A stretch of DNA of 64,000 nt from NCBI RefSeq assembly GCF_036226445.1, contig NZ_CP108474.1:1798001-1862000 (forward strand). The letters are read 5' to 3'. The DNA comes from Streptomyces sp. NBC_01255. GTDB lineage: Bacteria > Actinomycetota > Actinomycetes > Streptomycetales > Streptomycetaceae. Each line of letters begins with the position of its first letter. The stretch's first letter is position 1. Shown piece by piece: positions 35,465 to 43,447 of the stretch. Under the pieces are notes generated by a model. That model had not been told where the DNA came from. It ran no database searches and worked only from the letters and a program-made list of their open reading frames with translations. A program made the position numbers and the translations under genes.

Positions 35465-35494
35465 GGCCCCGCCCGACTGCGGGCGGGCGGGGCC
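35465..35494 (-). terminator. Hairpin between uricase and the permease
   Basis: An 11-bp GC stem (35465-35475 with 35484-35494, 8-base loop) lies 17 bases beyond the uox stop on the minus strand. No T-run, so termination may be partial. Confidence 0.6.
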
Positions 35495-35510
35495 GTCACT
35501 CAGATGCCGC

Positions 35511-36434
35511 TTAGAGGTTGGTCATGTCGACCGGGATCAGCGCCGTGGCTCCGTCACGCAGCACGGTGGCCTCGATGAGGCCGTACATGCGGTCGGCGGC
35601 GTAGTAGACCTCGTTGTCGTTCTTCAGACCGAAGGGCTCGAGGTCGACCAGGAAGTGGTGCTTGTTCGGGAGCGAGAAGCGGACTTCGTCGATCTCCGAG
35701 CGGTGGTTGATGATGCGCGTGGCCATCTGGTACAGCGTCTGCTGGAGGGAGTACGAGTACGTCTCCGAGAAGGCCTCGAGCATGTGCTTGCGCGTCTGCT
35801 CGTAGGACCGCTCCCAGTTGGGCATGCGCTGGTCGTCGTCGGTCCAGTTGAACCGCCACCGGGCGGACACCTGCGTCGCCAGGATGCGGTCGTACGCCTC
35901 CTGGAGCGTCGTGTACTTGTCCTTGATGTAGCCCCAGAACTCCGAGTTGGTGGAGTTCATGACGACGAGGTCCTTGAGGCCGGAGATGACCTCCCACTTC
36001 TCGCCGTCGTACGTCACCTGGGTGACGCGGGTCTCCTGGCCCTTGCGGGCGAAGGAGTGGTTGACCTCGTCGGCGCCGATGAACTTGGAGTTGGCGTCCG
36101 AGGAGGCGATGCGCTCCCAGGAGTACTCCTCGATCCGGATGCGCGCCTGCTTGATCGGCTCCTGGCTCGTCACGAAGTGGCGGGCGAGGTGGATGCCGAA
36201 CTGCTCGGCGGACTCGATGCCGTACTCCTTGGCGAACGCGAAGATGGTGTTCTTCGTCGTGTCGGTGGGGAGGCAGTGGGCGTTGGAGCCGGTGAGGTGG
36301 ACGTCGTCGAGGTCGCCGGAGAGGGCGACGGAGACGTTCAGGTCCTTGATGTGGTGGGTGTCGCCGTCCCGCGTGATCTTGACGACGCGGTTCTCTGCTT
36401 TGCCGTACTGGTTCTGGCCGAGAATCGTGGGCAT
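35511..36434 (-). CDS. uox: Urate oxidase (uricase)
   Basis: 307 residues. Cofactor-independent oxidation of urate to 5-hydroxyisourate with release of hydrogen peroxide. Tandem T-fold halves: the first has GQNQYGKAENRVVKI and LPTDTTKNTIFAFAK (catalytic Lys/Thr region), the second has VMNSTNSEFWGYIKD and LPNKHHFLVDL (Asn and His of the active site). Length matches family. GGGAG lies nine bases ahead of ATG 36434. Third gene of uraD-uraH-uox, five bases after uraH. Co-control with catalase is suggested by matching promoters. Confidence 0.96.
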   Translation of the reverse strand: MPTILGQNQYGKAENRVVKITRDGDTHHIKDLNVSVALSGDLDDVHLTGSNAHCLPTDTTKNTIFAFAKEYGIESAEQFGIHLARHFVTSQEPIKQARIRIEEYSWERIASSDANSKFIGADEVNHSFARKGQETRVTQVTYDGEKWEVISGLKDLVVMNSTNSEFWGYIKDKYTTLQEAYDRILATQVSARWRFNWTDDDQRMPNWERSYEQTRKHMLEAFSETYSYSLQQTLYQMATRIINHRSEIDEVRFSLPNKHHFLVDLEPFGLKNDNEVYYAADRMYGLIEATVLRDGATALIPVDMTNL

Positions 36435-36439
36435 GTCTG

Positions 36440-36829
36440 CTAGCTCCCTCGGTAAACGGAGTAGCCGAACGGGTTGAGCAGCAGCGGTACGTGATAGTGC
36501 TCGCCCGGCTTGACGGCGAACGTGATCGCCACCTCCGGGAAGAACGCACCGCTGTCCCTTACGCGGGGGGCGTCCTGCTGCGCCTCGGCTTGCTTCTTGG
36601 AGAAGTACTCCTCGACCTCGAAGTCGAGTCGTACGTGGGTGGTTTCTTCCGGCAGGGCCGGCAGGTCCTTGCAGCGCCCGTCCGCGTCGGTGGCGGAGCC
36701 GCCGAGCGCGACCCACTCGCCGTCGAGGCCCTTGCGGGCCGCGAGCGTGATGGCCACGCCCTCGGCGGGGCGGCCGATGCTGGTGTCCAGGATGTGCGTG
36801 GACACCGAGGCCGTGGTGTCGGTGCTCAT
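36440..36829 (-). CDS. uraH: 5-Hydroxyisourate hydrolase (transthyretin-like)
   Basis: 129 residues. Opens the ring of 5-hydroxyisourate to OHCU. N-terminal STHILDTSIGRPAEGVAI with the catalytic His, HYHVPLLLNPFGYSVYRGS at the C-terminus ending in the diagnostic YRGS. Full length for the family and no signal peptide. Overlaps uraD by four bases. Confidence 0.96.
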   Translation of the reverse strand: MSTDTTASVSTHILDTSIGRPAEGVAITLAARKGLDGEWVALGGSATDADGRCKDLPALPEETTHVRLDFEVEEYFSKKQAEAQQDAPRVRDSGAFFPEVAITFAVKPGEHYHVPLLLNPFGYSVYRGS

Positions 36830-37350
36830 GCGGAGCTCTCTTCCTCGGAGGTCTCTACGAGACGGGTCAGCCGGATGCGGTTGATCTTGCCCAGTTCGGT
36901 GCGGACGATCTCCCGCTCCGCCTCGGGCGAGTTGCCGATCCGCTCACGGACCGCGTCGCGCATCTGCTCGCCGGTCCTGCCGGTGGCGCAGATGAGGAAG
37001 ACATGACCGAACTTGTCCTGGTAGGCCAGGTTGAGTTCGAGCATCTCGGCCTTGAGCTCCTCGGAGGCGCCGGCCATCCCGCTCTGTTCGCGGGAGGAGG
37101 TCGGGTCCCCGGCCTTCGGACGACCGATCGGCGGGTGGCCCGCCATCGCGTCGGCCAGGTCCTCGGCGGTCAGCTCGGCCATGGCGGCGTCGCTGGCGAG
37201 GAAGAGGGCTTCGGCGGTGGCGTACGGGCGCTGGGCGAGCAGTTTGCTCCCCCACGCCGAGCTGGAGCACACCTCGTGGAGCGCGGCGAGAGCCTCGCTG
37301 TCCGCCGAGGTGTTGAACCGGGTCAGACCCGGTGTCGTACCTGAAGTCAC
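36826..37350 (-). CDS. uraD: OHCU decarboxylase
   Basis: 174 residues, GTG start. Converts OHCU stereospecifically to S-allantoin, completing the uricase pathway. The catalytic His lies in AGHPPIG (about 71-76), with SREQSGM and the substrate-binding NLAYQDKFGHVFLICATGR segment near the C-terminus. Length matches family. First gene of the urate operon; its promoter has a 17-mer operator over the -35 box. Confidence 0.95.
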   Translation of the reverse strand: MTSGTTPGLTRFNTSADSEALAALHEVCSSSAWGSKLLAQRPYATAEALFLASDAAMAELTAEDLADAMAGHPPIGRPKAGDPTSSREQSGMAGASEELKAEMLELNLAYQDKFGHVFLICATGRTGEQMRDAVRERIGNSPEAEREIVRTELGKINRIRLTRLVETSEEESSA

Positions 37351-37399
37351 GGGAAGCCTCCGTGGCTGTTTTTCGCTGTGCGTCGGACGGGCTGCGGAT

Positions 37400-37440
37400 A
37401 GCTAACGCCCTCCGCAACACAACGTCAACACTTTGTTGAA
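37400..37440 (-). promoter_or_regulatory. uraD operon promoter with 17-mer operator
   Basis: On the minus strand TTCAACAAAGTGTTGAC (37440-37424) overlaps the -35 TTGACG (37428-37423); a 17-base spacer leads to TTAGCT (37405-37400). The catalase promoter has the same arrangement, with only one difference over the shared operator/-35 block. Confidence 0.65.
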
Positions 37441-37456
37441 AAGTCGGCCACACAAA

Positions 37457-37486
37457 AGCCGTCGTCCCGACATCTGGACGACGGCT
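37457..37486 (-). terminator. Terminator between the HTH regulator and uraD
   Basis: An 11-bp stem (37457-37467 with 37476-37486) followed on the minus strand by TTTTGTG, 20 bases beyond the regulator stop. It separates the regulator transcript from the urate operon. Confidence 0.75.
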
Positions 37487-37505
37487 CCTGGTCACACAAG
37501 ATCAA

Positions 37506-37892
37506 CTAGCTGCTCTCGGCAGCCTTTTCCCTGTTCAGGGCGGTCTCCCTGTTCAGGTAGTTGTACACGGTGAAGCGACTGACGCCCAGCGCCCCCGCCA
37601 CCGTCTCCACCCCATGGCGCACCGAGAAGGCACCGCGTGCCTCCAGAACGCGCACCGCTTCCTGCTTCGCCTTGCGGTCGAGTTCGGCCAATGGCATCCC
37701 GTGCCGTCGTTCCATCGCCGCGAGGATGTGATCCAGGGAATCCGACAGCTGCGGCAGCCGCACGGCGAGCACGTCCTCCCCCTCCCAGGAGAGGACGACG
37801 TCGTCGCCCTGCGCCTGCGCGGGGCCGAGCAGCTCGGCCCCCATGGCGTCGACCAGCGGCTTCACTGCCGCGACCAGCGGGTGTTCGGTCAC
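37506..37892 (-). CDS. HTH_22-type DNA-binding regulator, candidate purine regulator
   Basis: 128 residues, GTG start overlapping the upstream stop by four bases. A short N-terminal sensor-like part (VVLSWEGEDVLAVRLPQLSDSLDHILAAMERRHGMPL) is followed by a C-terminal helix-turn-helix (about 78-116): KQEAVRVLEARGAFSVRHGVETVAGALGVSRFTVYNYLN. That C-terminal pattern is shared with YheO-type regulators. Between the urate operon and hyi, it is the best local candidate to bind the 17-mer sites, but no data in the sequence prove it. Confidence 0.8.
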   Translation of the reverse strand: MTEHPLVAAVKPLVDAMGAELLGPAQAQGDDVVLSWEGEDVLAVRLPQLSDSLDHILAAMERRHGMPLAELDRKAKQEAVRVLEARGAFSVRHGVETVAGALGVSRFTVYNYLNRETALNREKAAESS

Positions 37893-38143
37893 TTCTCGCC
37901 CTCCCCGATCACATTCACCTGGAGGGAGACCCGGGTGGCACCGGCCGCGAGCGATCTGCGCAGCAGCGCGTCGACCGCGCCGAGCACCTCGTCGGCACCG
38001 CCTTCCGCCGTGTTGCCGAAGGGGCCGACATCCACCGCGTCCAGTTCGGCCGACTGGATGACCTCTCGGGCCACGACCGCGTGCGCCGGCGCCTCGTCGA
38101 GGTCGAACGGCTCGGTCGTGAACTCCACTCTCAAACGCACCAT
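37889..38143 (-). CDS. Small MTH1187/YkoF-like (thiamine-binding-like) protein
   Basis: 84 residues from ATG 38143. The fold-defining pattern of an RLRVEFTTEPFDL strand, GPFGNTAEGGADEVLGAVDALL and a closing strand TRVSLQVNVIGEGE resembles the MTH1187/YqgV thiamine-binding family (PF01910 from memory). Coupled by overlap to the HTH gene, so the two may form a ligand-sensing pair. Glyoxylate carboligase in this pathway needs thiamine diphosphate, which makes a thiamine link attractive but unproven. Confidence 0.6.
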   Translation of the reverse strand: MVRLRVEFTTEPFDLDEAPAHAVVAREVIQSAELDAVDVGPFGNTAEGGADEVLGAVDALLRRSLAAGATRVSLQVNVIGEGEK

Positions 38144-38210
38144 GCCCCCAAAGTACGGCCCCGCTCCGGCCGGCGGGAGCCCCGGACCTGCGGGGACCTC
38201 TTGACAAGGA

Positions 38211-38265
38211 GGACAACCTGCTTGCAACATTCCGTCAGACAGAAACTTACTTCCGCGATACGGAA
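38211..38265 (+). promoter_or_regulatory. hyi promoter region with paired 15-mer operator
   Basis: TTGACA (38211-38216) could be the -35. The degenerate 15-mer TTCCGTCAGACAGAA (38230-38244) and the perfect dyad TTCCGCGATACGGAA (38251-38265) are exactly 21 bp apart and reach up to the ribosome site of hyi. Same module as at allR, aceB and gcl. Confidence 0.6.
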
Positions 38266-38280
38266 GGAGCGCCGCCCCTC

Positions 38281-39132
38281 ATGGCCCGCTTCTCAGCAGG
38301 CGCAGGCACGGACCAGCGCTTCGATGTGAACCTGTCGATCCTCTTCACGGAACTCCCGCTCCTGGAGCGCCCCGCGGCCGCCGCCGCGGCGGGCTTCACC
38401 GCGGTCGAGCTGTGGTGGCCCTGGATCGACACCGCCACCCCCGAGCAGAGCGAGCTCGACGCCCTCAAGAAAGCCCTTGAGGACGCCGGCACCCAGCTGG
38501 TGGGTCTGAACTTCTACGCCGGGCAGCTCCCCGGCCCGGACCGCGGTGCCCTCTCCGTACCCGGGGACGAGTCGGACCGCTTCCGCGCCAACATCGAGGT
38601 GGCCGCCGACTTCGCCGCCTCGGTCGGCTGCAAGGCGCTCAACGCGCTCTACGGCAACCGCGTCGACGGCGTGGACCCGCAGATCCAGGACGCCCTCGCC
38701 CTGGAGAACCTGGTCCTGGCCGCCCGCGCGGCCGACCGGATCGGCGCGATCCTCCTCGTCGAGACCCTCAACAAGCCGGAGTCGCCGCTCTACCCGCTGG
38801 TGAGCGCCCCCTCCGCGATCGAGGTCATCGACAAGGTGAACGCGGCCACCGGCCTCGGCAACGCCAAGTTCCTCCTCGACATCTACCACCTGTCGATGAA
38901 CGGCGAGGACGTCAGCCAGGTCATCGCGGAGTACGCCGCCAAGACCGGCCACGTCCAGATCGCGGACAACCCGGGCCGCGGCGCGCCGGGCACCGGTGAG
39001 CTCCCCCTGGAGCAGCTCCTCGGCGAGCTCAAGAAGGCCGGCTACGACGGCTGGGTCGGCCTGGAGTACAAGGCCGCCGACGCCGCCGCGTCCTTCGACT
39101 GGCTCCCGGTCGAGGCCCGCCCGGCCCGCTGA
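38281..39132 (+). CDS. hyi: Hydroxypyruvate isomerase
   Basis: 283 residues. Interconverts tartronate semialdehyde and hydroxypyruvate after glyoxylate carboligase. AP-endonuclease-type TIM barrel: FDVNLSILFTELPLLERPAAAAAAGFTAVELWWPW at the N-terminus, VETLNKPESPLYPL with a metal-binding Glu, LLDIYHLSMNGED with Asp/His, HVQIADNPGRGAPGTGEL and the terminal GLEYKA. The NPGR.APGTGE motif marks Hyi. About 15 extra N-terminal residues compared with the E. coli protein. AGGAG is 11 bases ahead. First gene of hyi-glxR. Confidence 0.95.
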   Translation: MARFSAGAGTDQRFDVNLSILFTELPLLERPAAAAAAGFTAVELWWPWIDTATPEQSELDALKKALEDAGTQLVGLNFYAGQLPGPDRGALSVPGDESDRFRANIEVAADFAASVGCKALNALYGNRVDGVDPQIQDALALENLVLAARAADRIGAILLVETLNKPESPLYPLVSAPSAIEVIDKVNAATGLGNAKFLLDIYHLSMNGEDVSQVIAEYAAKTGHVQIADNPGRGAPGTGELPLEQLLGELKKAGYDGWVGLEYKAADAAASFDWLPVEARPAR

Positions 39133-39191
39133 CGCGCGGCCCCGCCGTCACCCTCCCCAAGTACCACCTGTTTTTGAGAGGCACCCTCACC

Positions 39192-40082
39192 ATGAGCAAT
39201 CTCCCCAAGATCGCTTGGATCGGCCTCGGCATCATGGGCTCCCCCATGTCCGAGAACCTGATCAAGGCCGGCTACTCGGTCACCGGCTTCACCCTGGAGC
39301 AGGACAAGCTGGACCGCCTCACCGCGGCCGGCGGCACCTCCGCCGCCTCGATCGCCGAGGCCGTGAAGGACGCCGACGTCATCATCACGATGGTGCCCGC
39401 GTCCCCGCAGGTCGAGGCCATCTCCTACGGCCCCGCGGGCATCCTGGAGAACGCCAAGCAGGGCGCGCTGATCGTCGACATGTCGTCGATCACCCCGCAG
39501 ACCTCGGTCGACCTCGCCAAGAACGCCGCCGAGAAGGGCATCCGCGTCATCGACGCCCCGGTGTCCGGCGGCGAGGCCGGCGCGATCGAGGCCGTGCTCT
39601 CGATCATGGTCGGCGGCGAGCAGGCCGACTTCGACGAGGCCCTCCCGATCCTGGAGACCCTCGGCAAGACCATCGTTCTCTGTGGCCCGCACGGCTCCGG
39701 CCAGACGGTGAAGGCCGCCAACCAGCTCATCGTCGCGGTCAACATCCAGGCCTGCGCCGAGGCCGTCGTCTTCCTCGAGAAGTCCGGCGTGAACCTCCAG
39801 GCCGCCCTGGACGTCCTCAACGGCGGTCTGGCCGGCTCCACGGTCCTGACCCGCAAGAAGGACAACTTCCTGAACCGGGACTTCAAGCCCGGCTTCCGGA
39901 TCGACCTGCACCACAAGGACATGGGCATCGTCACCGACGCCGCCCGCAACGTCGGCGCGGCCCTCCCGGTCGGCGCTGTCGTGGCCCAGCTGGTCGCCTC
40001 CCTGCGTGCGCAGGGTGACGGCGGCCTGGACCACTCGGCCCTGCTGCGCGCCGTCGAGCGCCTCTCCGGCCAGCAGGTCTGA
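39192..40082 (+). CDS. glxR: 2-Hydroxy-3-oxopropionate (tartronate semialdehyde) reductase
   Basis: 296 residues from ATG 39192, behind GAGAGG. Reduces tartronate semialdehyde to D-glycerate with NAD(P)H. N-terminal GLGIMG at 11-16, DAPVSGGEAGA at 121-131 for substrate binding, catalytic Lys174 in GQTVKAANQLIV, and KDMGIVTDAARN in the C-terminal helical domain. A beta-hydroxyacid dehydrogenase; the hyi neighbour and lack of valine genes favour GlxR/GarR over 3-hydroxyisobutyrate dehydrogenase. 59 bases after hyi. Confidence 0.94.
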   Translation: MSNLPKIAWIGLGIMGSPMSENLIKAGYSVTGFTLEQDKLDRLTAAGGTSAASIAEAVKDADVIITMVPASPQVEAISYGPAGILENAKQGALIVDMSSITPQTSVDLAKNAAEKGIRVIDAPVSGGEAGAIEAVLSIMVGGEQADFDEALPILETLGKTIVLCGPHGSGQTVKAANQLIVAVNIQACAEAVVFLEKSGVNLQAALDVLNGGLAGSTVLTRKKDNFLNRDFKPGFRIDLHHKDMGIVTDAARNVGAALPVGAVVAQLVASLRAQGDGGLDHSALLRAVERLSGQQV

Positions 40083-40210
40083 TCCCAGGGGTGGCTTGCG
40101 GGCCACCCACAGCCCCTTCACCGGGGCCCCTGATTTCCGGTCGGCGGCGGCGCTGACACCTGTCCTGTCGCGCCCAGGCGTCGCCGCCGGCCGGAACACC
40201 TCACTTCATT

Positions 40211-40252
40211 TTCAACAAACTGTTGACGTTACGTTCAAGCCGAATTTACGCT
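40211..40252 (+). promoter_or_regulatory. Catalase promoter with 17-mer operator
   Basis: TTCAACAAACTGTTGAC (40211-40227) overlaps -35 TTGACG (40223-40228); an 18-base spacer leads to -10 TACGCT (40247-40252). Operator and -35 match the uraD promoter at all but one position. The region lies 40 bases ahead of the start codon. Confidence 0.65.
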
Positions 40253-40291
40253 CCTCGGACCGTCAGCAGAGTTCCCGTACGGAAGGTCACG

Positions 40292-41749
40292 ATGTCGAAG
40301 CGCGTGCTTACGACCGAGTCCGGCGCCCCCGTCGCCGACAACCAGAACTCCGCCACCGCCGGCGTCGGTGGCCCCATCCTCCTCCAGGACCAGCACCTGC
40401 TGGAGAAGCTCGCGCGCTTCAACCGTGAGCGGATCCCGGAGCGCGTGGTCCACGCCCGCGGCTCCGGTGCGTACGGCTACTTCGAGGTGACCGACGACGT
40501 CACCGCGTACACCAAGGCCGACTTCCTCGGCGAGGTCGGCAAGAAGACCGAGACCTTCATCCGGTTCTCGACCGTGGCCGACTCGCTCGGCGGCGCGGAC
40601 GCGGTCCGCGACCCCCGCGGCTTCGCCCTGAAGTTCTACACCGAAGAGGGCAACTACGACCTCGTCGGCAACAACACCCCGGTGTTCTTCATCAAGGACC
40701 CGATCAAGTTCCCCGACTTCATCCACTCCCAGAAGCGCGACCCCTTCACGGGCAAGCAGGAGGCGGACAACGTCTGGGACTTCTGGGCGCACGCCCCCGA
40801 GGCGACGCACCAGATCACCTGGCTCATGGGCGACCGCGGCATCCCCGCCTCGTACCGCCACATGAACGGCTACGGCTCGCACACCTACCAGTGGACCAAC
40901 GAGGCCGGCGAGGCCTTCTTCGTCAAGTACCACTTCAAGACGAATCAGGGCATCCGCAGCCTCTCCGGTGAGCAGGCCGCCGAGCTCGTCGGCAAGGACG
41001 CGAACTCGCACCAGACCGACCTGCTCCAGGCCATCGAGCGCGGTGTGAACCCCTCCTGGACCCTGTACGTCCAGGTCATGCCGGCCGCCGAGGCCGCCGA
41101 GTACCGCTTCAACCCGTTCGACCTCACCAAGGTGTGGCCGCACAGCGACTACCCGCTCCAGCGCGTGGGCCGTCTGGTCCTCGACCGCAACCCGGAGAAC
41201 GTCTTCGCCGAGGTCGAGCAGGCCGCCTTCTCCCCGAACAACTTCGTCCCGGGCATCGGTCCCTCGCCGGACAAGATGCTCCAGGGCCGCCTCTTCGCCT
41301 ACGCGGACGCCCACCGCTACCGCCTCGGTGTGAACCACACCCTGCTGCCGGTGAACGCCCCCAAGGCGACCACGGCCGAGAACTACGGCCGCGACGGCTT
41401 CATGGCCACGCGGAACGGCTCGCGCCACGACAAGAACTACGAGCCCAACTCGTACCAGGGCCCGGCCCAGACCGACGCCGCGCTCTCCGCGCCGCTCGCG
41501 ATCCACGGCTGGACCGGCACCCACGAGGCGCCCGCCCACACCAAGGACGACGACTTCTTCCAGGCCGGCGAGCTCTACCGCCTGATGTCCGCCGAGGAGA
41601 AGAACCGTCTGATCGCCAACATCGCCGGCGGTCTGTCCCAGGTGTCCCGCGAGGACGTCATCGAGAAGAACCTCGCGCACTTCGCCGCCGCCGACGCCGA
41701 GTACGGCAAGCGTGTGGCCGAGGCCGTCCGCGCCCTGCGCGAGGACTGA
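40292..41749 (+). CDS. Monofunctional heme catalase
   Basis: 485 residues from ATG 40292 behind GGAAGG. Decomposes hydrogen peroxide. Distal His54 in [12 protein letters not shown], Asn in NTPVFFIKD near 127, the proximal heme Tyr in [14 protein letters not shown] near 337, and [13 protein letters not shown]. Small-subunit clade by length; no C-terminal flavodoxin-like domain. Placed after the glyoxylate genes and sharing its promoter element with the urate operon, it probably clears uricase-derived peroxide rather than only serving general oxidative stress. No OxyR or Fur-type gene is adjacent. Confidence 0.96.
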   Translation: MSKRVLTTESGAPVADNQNSATAGVGGPILLQDQHLLEKLARFNRERIPERVVHARGSGAYGYFEVTDDVTAYTKADFLGEVGKKTETFIRFSTVADSLGGADAVRDPRGFALKFYTEEGNYDLVGNNTPVFFIKDPIKFPDFIHSQKRDPFTGKQEADNVWDFWAHAPEATHQITWLMGDRGIPASYRHMNGYGSHTYQWTNEAGEAFFVKYHFKTNQGIRSLSGEQAAELVGKDANSHQTDLLQAIERGVNPSWTLYVQVMPAAEAAEYRFNPFDLTKVWPHSDYPLQRVGRLVLDRNPENVFAEVEQAAFSPNNFVPGIGPSPDKMLQGRLFAYADAHRYRLGVNHTLLPVNAPKATTAENYGRDGFMATRNGSRHDKNYEPNSYQGPAQTDAALSAPLAIHGWTGTHEAPAHTKDDDFFQAGELYRLMSAEEKNRLIANIAGGLSQVSREDVIEKNLAHFAAADAEYGKRVAEAVRALRED

Positions 41750-41770
41750 GCGGACAGCACCACCCAGACT

Positions 41771-41806
41771 GCGTACGGCGCCTGACGGGAGGTCAGTGCC
41801 GTACGC
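41771..41806 (+). terminator. Hairpin just after the catalase gene
   Basis: GCGTACGGCGCCTGAC (41771-41786) pairs with GTCAGTGCCGTACGC (41792-41806) with one bulge, 22 bases beyond the stop. No T-run. Typical Streptomyces-type terminator. Confidence 0.6.
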
Positions 41807-41858
41807 GGTCCGGATCGCCGGCCCGGATGAGGGGTGGTCGGCGGACCGGACAAGCGTG

Positions 41859-41965
41859 AGGACCGCGGCGGCGTCGAGCCAGTGCGGTGGTAAGGGCGTC
41901 GGGCTCCTCTTCTTGACCTGAAAGAAGAGGACAGCCGGCACGCCCGTCGCCGCCGCCGCGGTCCT
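41859..41965. other. Long nested hairpin, about 107 bases, between catalase and tnpB
   Basis: A perfect 15-bp outer stem (41859-41873 with 41951-41965) encloses GGGCGT/ACGCCC (41894-41899 with 41940-41945) and a 10-bp apical stem (41905-41914 with 41922-41931). The pairing is nearly collinear, giving one long rod. It is too elaborate for a terminator and could be a structured RNA, a miniature inverted-repeat element or a recombination substrate. The 534-base stretch 41750-42283 holds no gene. Confidence 0.55.
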
Positions 41966-42088
41966 ATCGCCCAGCCCCCTCCCCCTCGGGGCACCCTCAG
42001 CCCCGAAAGCGGCTGCACCCACAGACTCCGTCCGGCGGCGCGAACGTCCTGTCGCGCCAGCCTCGCGCCGTCGGACGGGTACAACGGG

Positions 42089-42129
42089 AGAGCGCGGAAC
42101 CAGGTTTACGGTCCCTGGTTCCGCGCTCT
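42089..42129 (+). terminator. 16-bp terminator-like hairpin
   Basis: Perfect 16-bp stem (42089-42104 with 42114-42129) with a 9-base loop followed by TCTTCG. It may be the distal terminator of the catalase transcript and blocks readthrough toward the tnpB element. Confidence 0.65.
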
Positions 42130-42178
42130 TCTTCGTATGTACGGGGACTTCGGCGGCGCCCAGCGCATCGTTTCTGCG

Positions 42179-42330
42179 GTCAACTTCTTGGTCCTGGAGG
42201 ATCGAGCTTGTCACCCGATCCGTGGAGGGCCGTGATTGCAGGTGGAGCGCGGCTGGCTGTCGCGTGGTCCCCCGCGTCCGGAATCAGCGTGTGCTGACTC
42301 TGGGGCGATTGACTGCGCCCCGCTTCCACA
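42179..42330 (-). ncRNA. Predicted omegaRNA overlapping the tnpB 3' end
   Basis: TnpB guide RNAs of known elements cover the 3' end of tnpB and run to the right element end, with the guide just outside. Here this would run from about 42330 to 42179 on the minus strand, with the native guide starting CGCAGAAACGATGCGCTGGG (42178-42159). Boundaries are inferred from family architecture. Confidence 0.45.
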
Positions 42331-43447
42331 CAGCGTCGCCACGGTGGGCGATATTGCGGGAGCCGTTGTGGTCCGCGTGCATGACGGTCCCGCAGGACCG
42401 GCAGACGAACCGTGCTTGAGTCACCCTGTTCGTTCGATGGGTGTGCCAGCACTCCGAGCACTGGCGGGAGGTATTGCGCGGGTCCACGAAGACCACGGGC
42501 ACCCCCGCCCGACGTGCCTTGTACTCGACAAAGGCGCCGAGCTGGGCGAACGCCCAGGAGTGCAGTCGTGCCCGCTGGTCCTTCTTGGCCGTAACCCTCT
42601 GCCGGATACCCGAGAGGTCTTCCAGGGCGATCCCGCGCGAGGTGCGTTCAGCGGTGGCGACGAGCTGTTTGGCGATGATGTGGTTGGTGTTCGCGGCATG
42701 CCGCGCCTCACGGCGACGGACACGCTTCAAGACCCGCTTCGCGGACTTGGTCCGCTTCTTCTGCAACTTCTGCCGCAGATCACGGTGCCGCTGCCGATAG
42801 CCGTTGAGCCCGCGCCCGGCCATGATCTCGCCGTCCGAGGTAGTGGCGATGTTGACGACGCCCAGGTCCACACCGAGGAAGCCGCACGGCTCGAACACCT
42901 CCGGGTCGGGCACGTCGACGGTGGCGATCAGGAAGAACCTGCCATCCCGCATCACCAGGTCCGACTCCCCCTTGCGGGACACAAGGAGTTCCATGGCCTG
43001 CTCGGAGCAGACGAACGGGATGTGTTTGATGCGCCCAGCCACGGTCCAGATCGACACCGTGCCGGCGTCGAGGTTCCACGTCAAGATGCGGTCGTCGAAC
43101 GGCTGCGCCGCGTCCTCACGGAAGACGATCGGCTTCGACTCTGCACGTACGCGCCGTTTCGAGCCTTCCCGGCCGAGGTTCCCGGCCTTGATGTTGCCCT
43201 TCAGGGTGGCGTAGGCGTCGCAGACCTTCTTCACGACCCGCACAGCGGGCTGGGCCCCAAGGTCGTAGTCCGCCTTGAGCGCGAAGTACACCTCCTGCTG
43301 CAACAAGTTCCGCCGCTTGAGGCCCTTGATGAACGCCACCGACGACGCGTGGTTCGCGGCCCGGTTGCAGGCGCGCAGGGTCGCCGCCAGCGCGTCCGCA
43401 TCATGCGCGGACGCTGGCAACAACTTCACCTGCGCGACAATCTTCAC
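42284..43447 (-). CDS. tnpB: TnpB RNA-guided nuclease (IS605 OrfB)
   Basis: 387 residues from GTG 43447. All RuvC catalytic acids are present: Asp194 in LGVDLGVVNIA, Glu276 in RGIALEDLSG, Asp359 in HADHNGSRNI. The zinc finger has Cys330/Cys333 and Cys349/Cys352 (CSEC and CRSC). The N-terminal helix-turn-helix/WED region is intact and basic, with the coiled RQRHRDLRQKLQKKRTKSAKR segment. Full family length and no frameshift, so it is potentially an active RNA-guided nuclease. No TnpA partner is near; mobility would need one in trans. Confidence 0.93.
   Translation of the reverse strand: MKIVAQVKLLPASAHDADALAATLRACNRAANHASSVAFIKGLKRRNLLQQEVYFALKADYDLGAQPAVRVVKKVCDAYATLKGNIKAGNLGREGSKRRVRAESKPIVFREDAAQPFDDRILTWNLDAGTVSIWTVAGRIKHIPFVCSEQAMELLVSRKGESDLVMRDGRFFLIATVDVPDPEVFEPCGFLGVDLGVVNIATTSDGEIMAGRGLNGYRQRHRDLRQKLQKKRTKSAKRVLKRVRRREARHAANTNHIIAKQLVATAERTSRGIALEDLSGIRQRVTAKKDQRARLHSWAFAQLGAFVEYKARRAGVPVVFVDPRNTSRQCSECWHTHRTNRVTQARFVCRSCGTVMHADHNGSRNIAHRGDAVWKRGAVNRPRVSTR

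Noticed and set aside
30800..35578. 1592-residue plus-strand frame
   Set aside because: Asp/Gly/Glu-rich antisense shadow of the NCS2 permeases and deaminase, with no domain or start signal.
41859..42129. CRISPR-like or tRNA structure between catalase and tnpB
   Set aside because: There are no regularly spaced direct repeats and no cloverleaf; the signal is a nested hairpin and a terminator.
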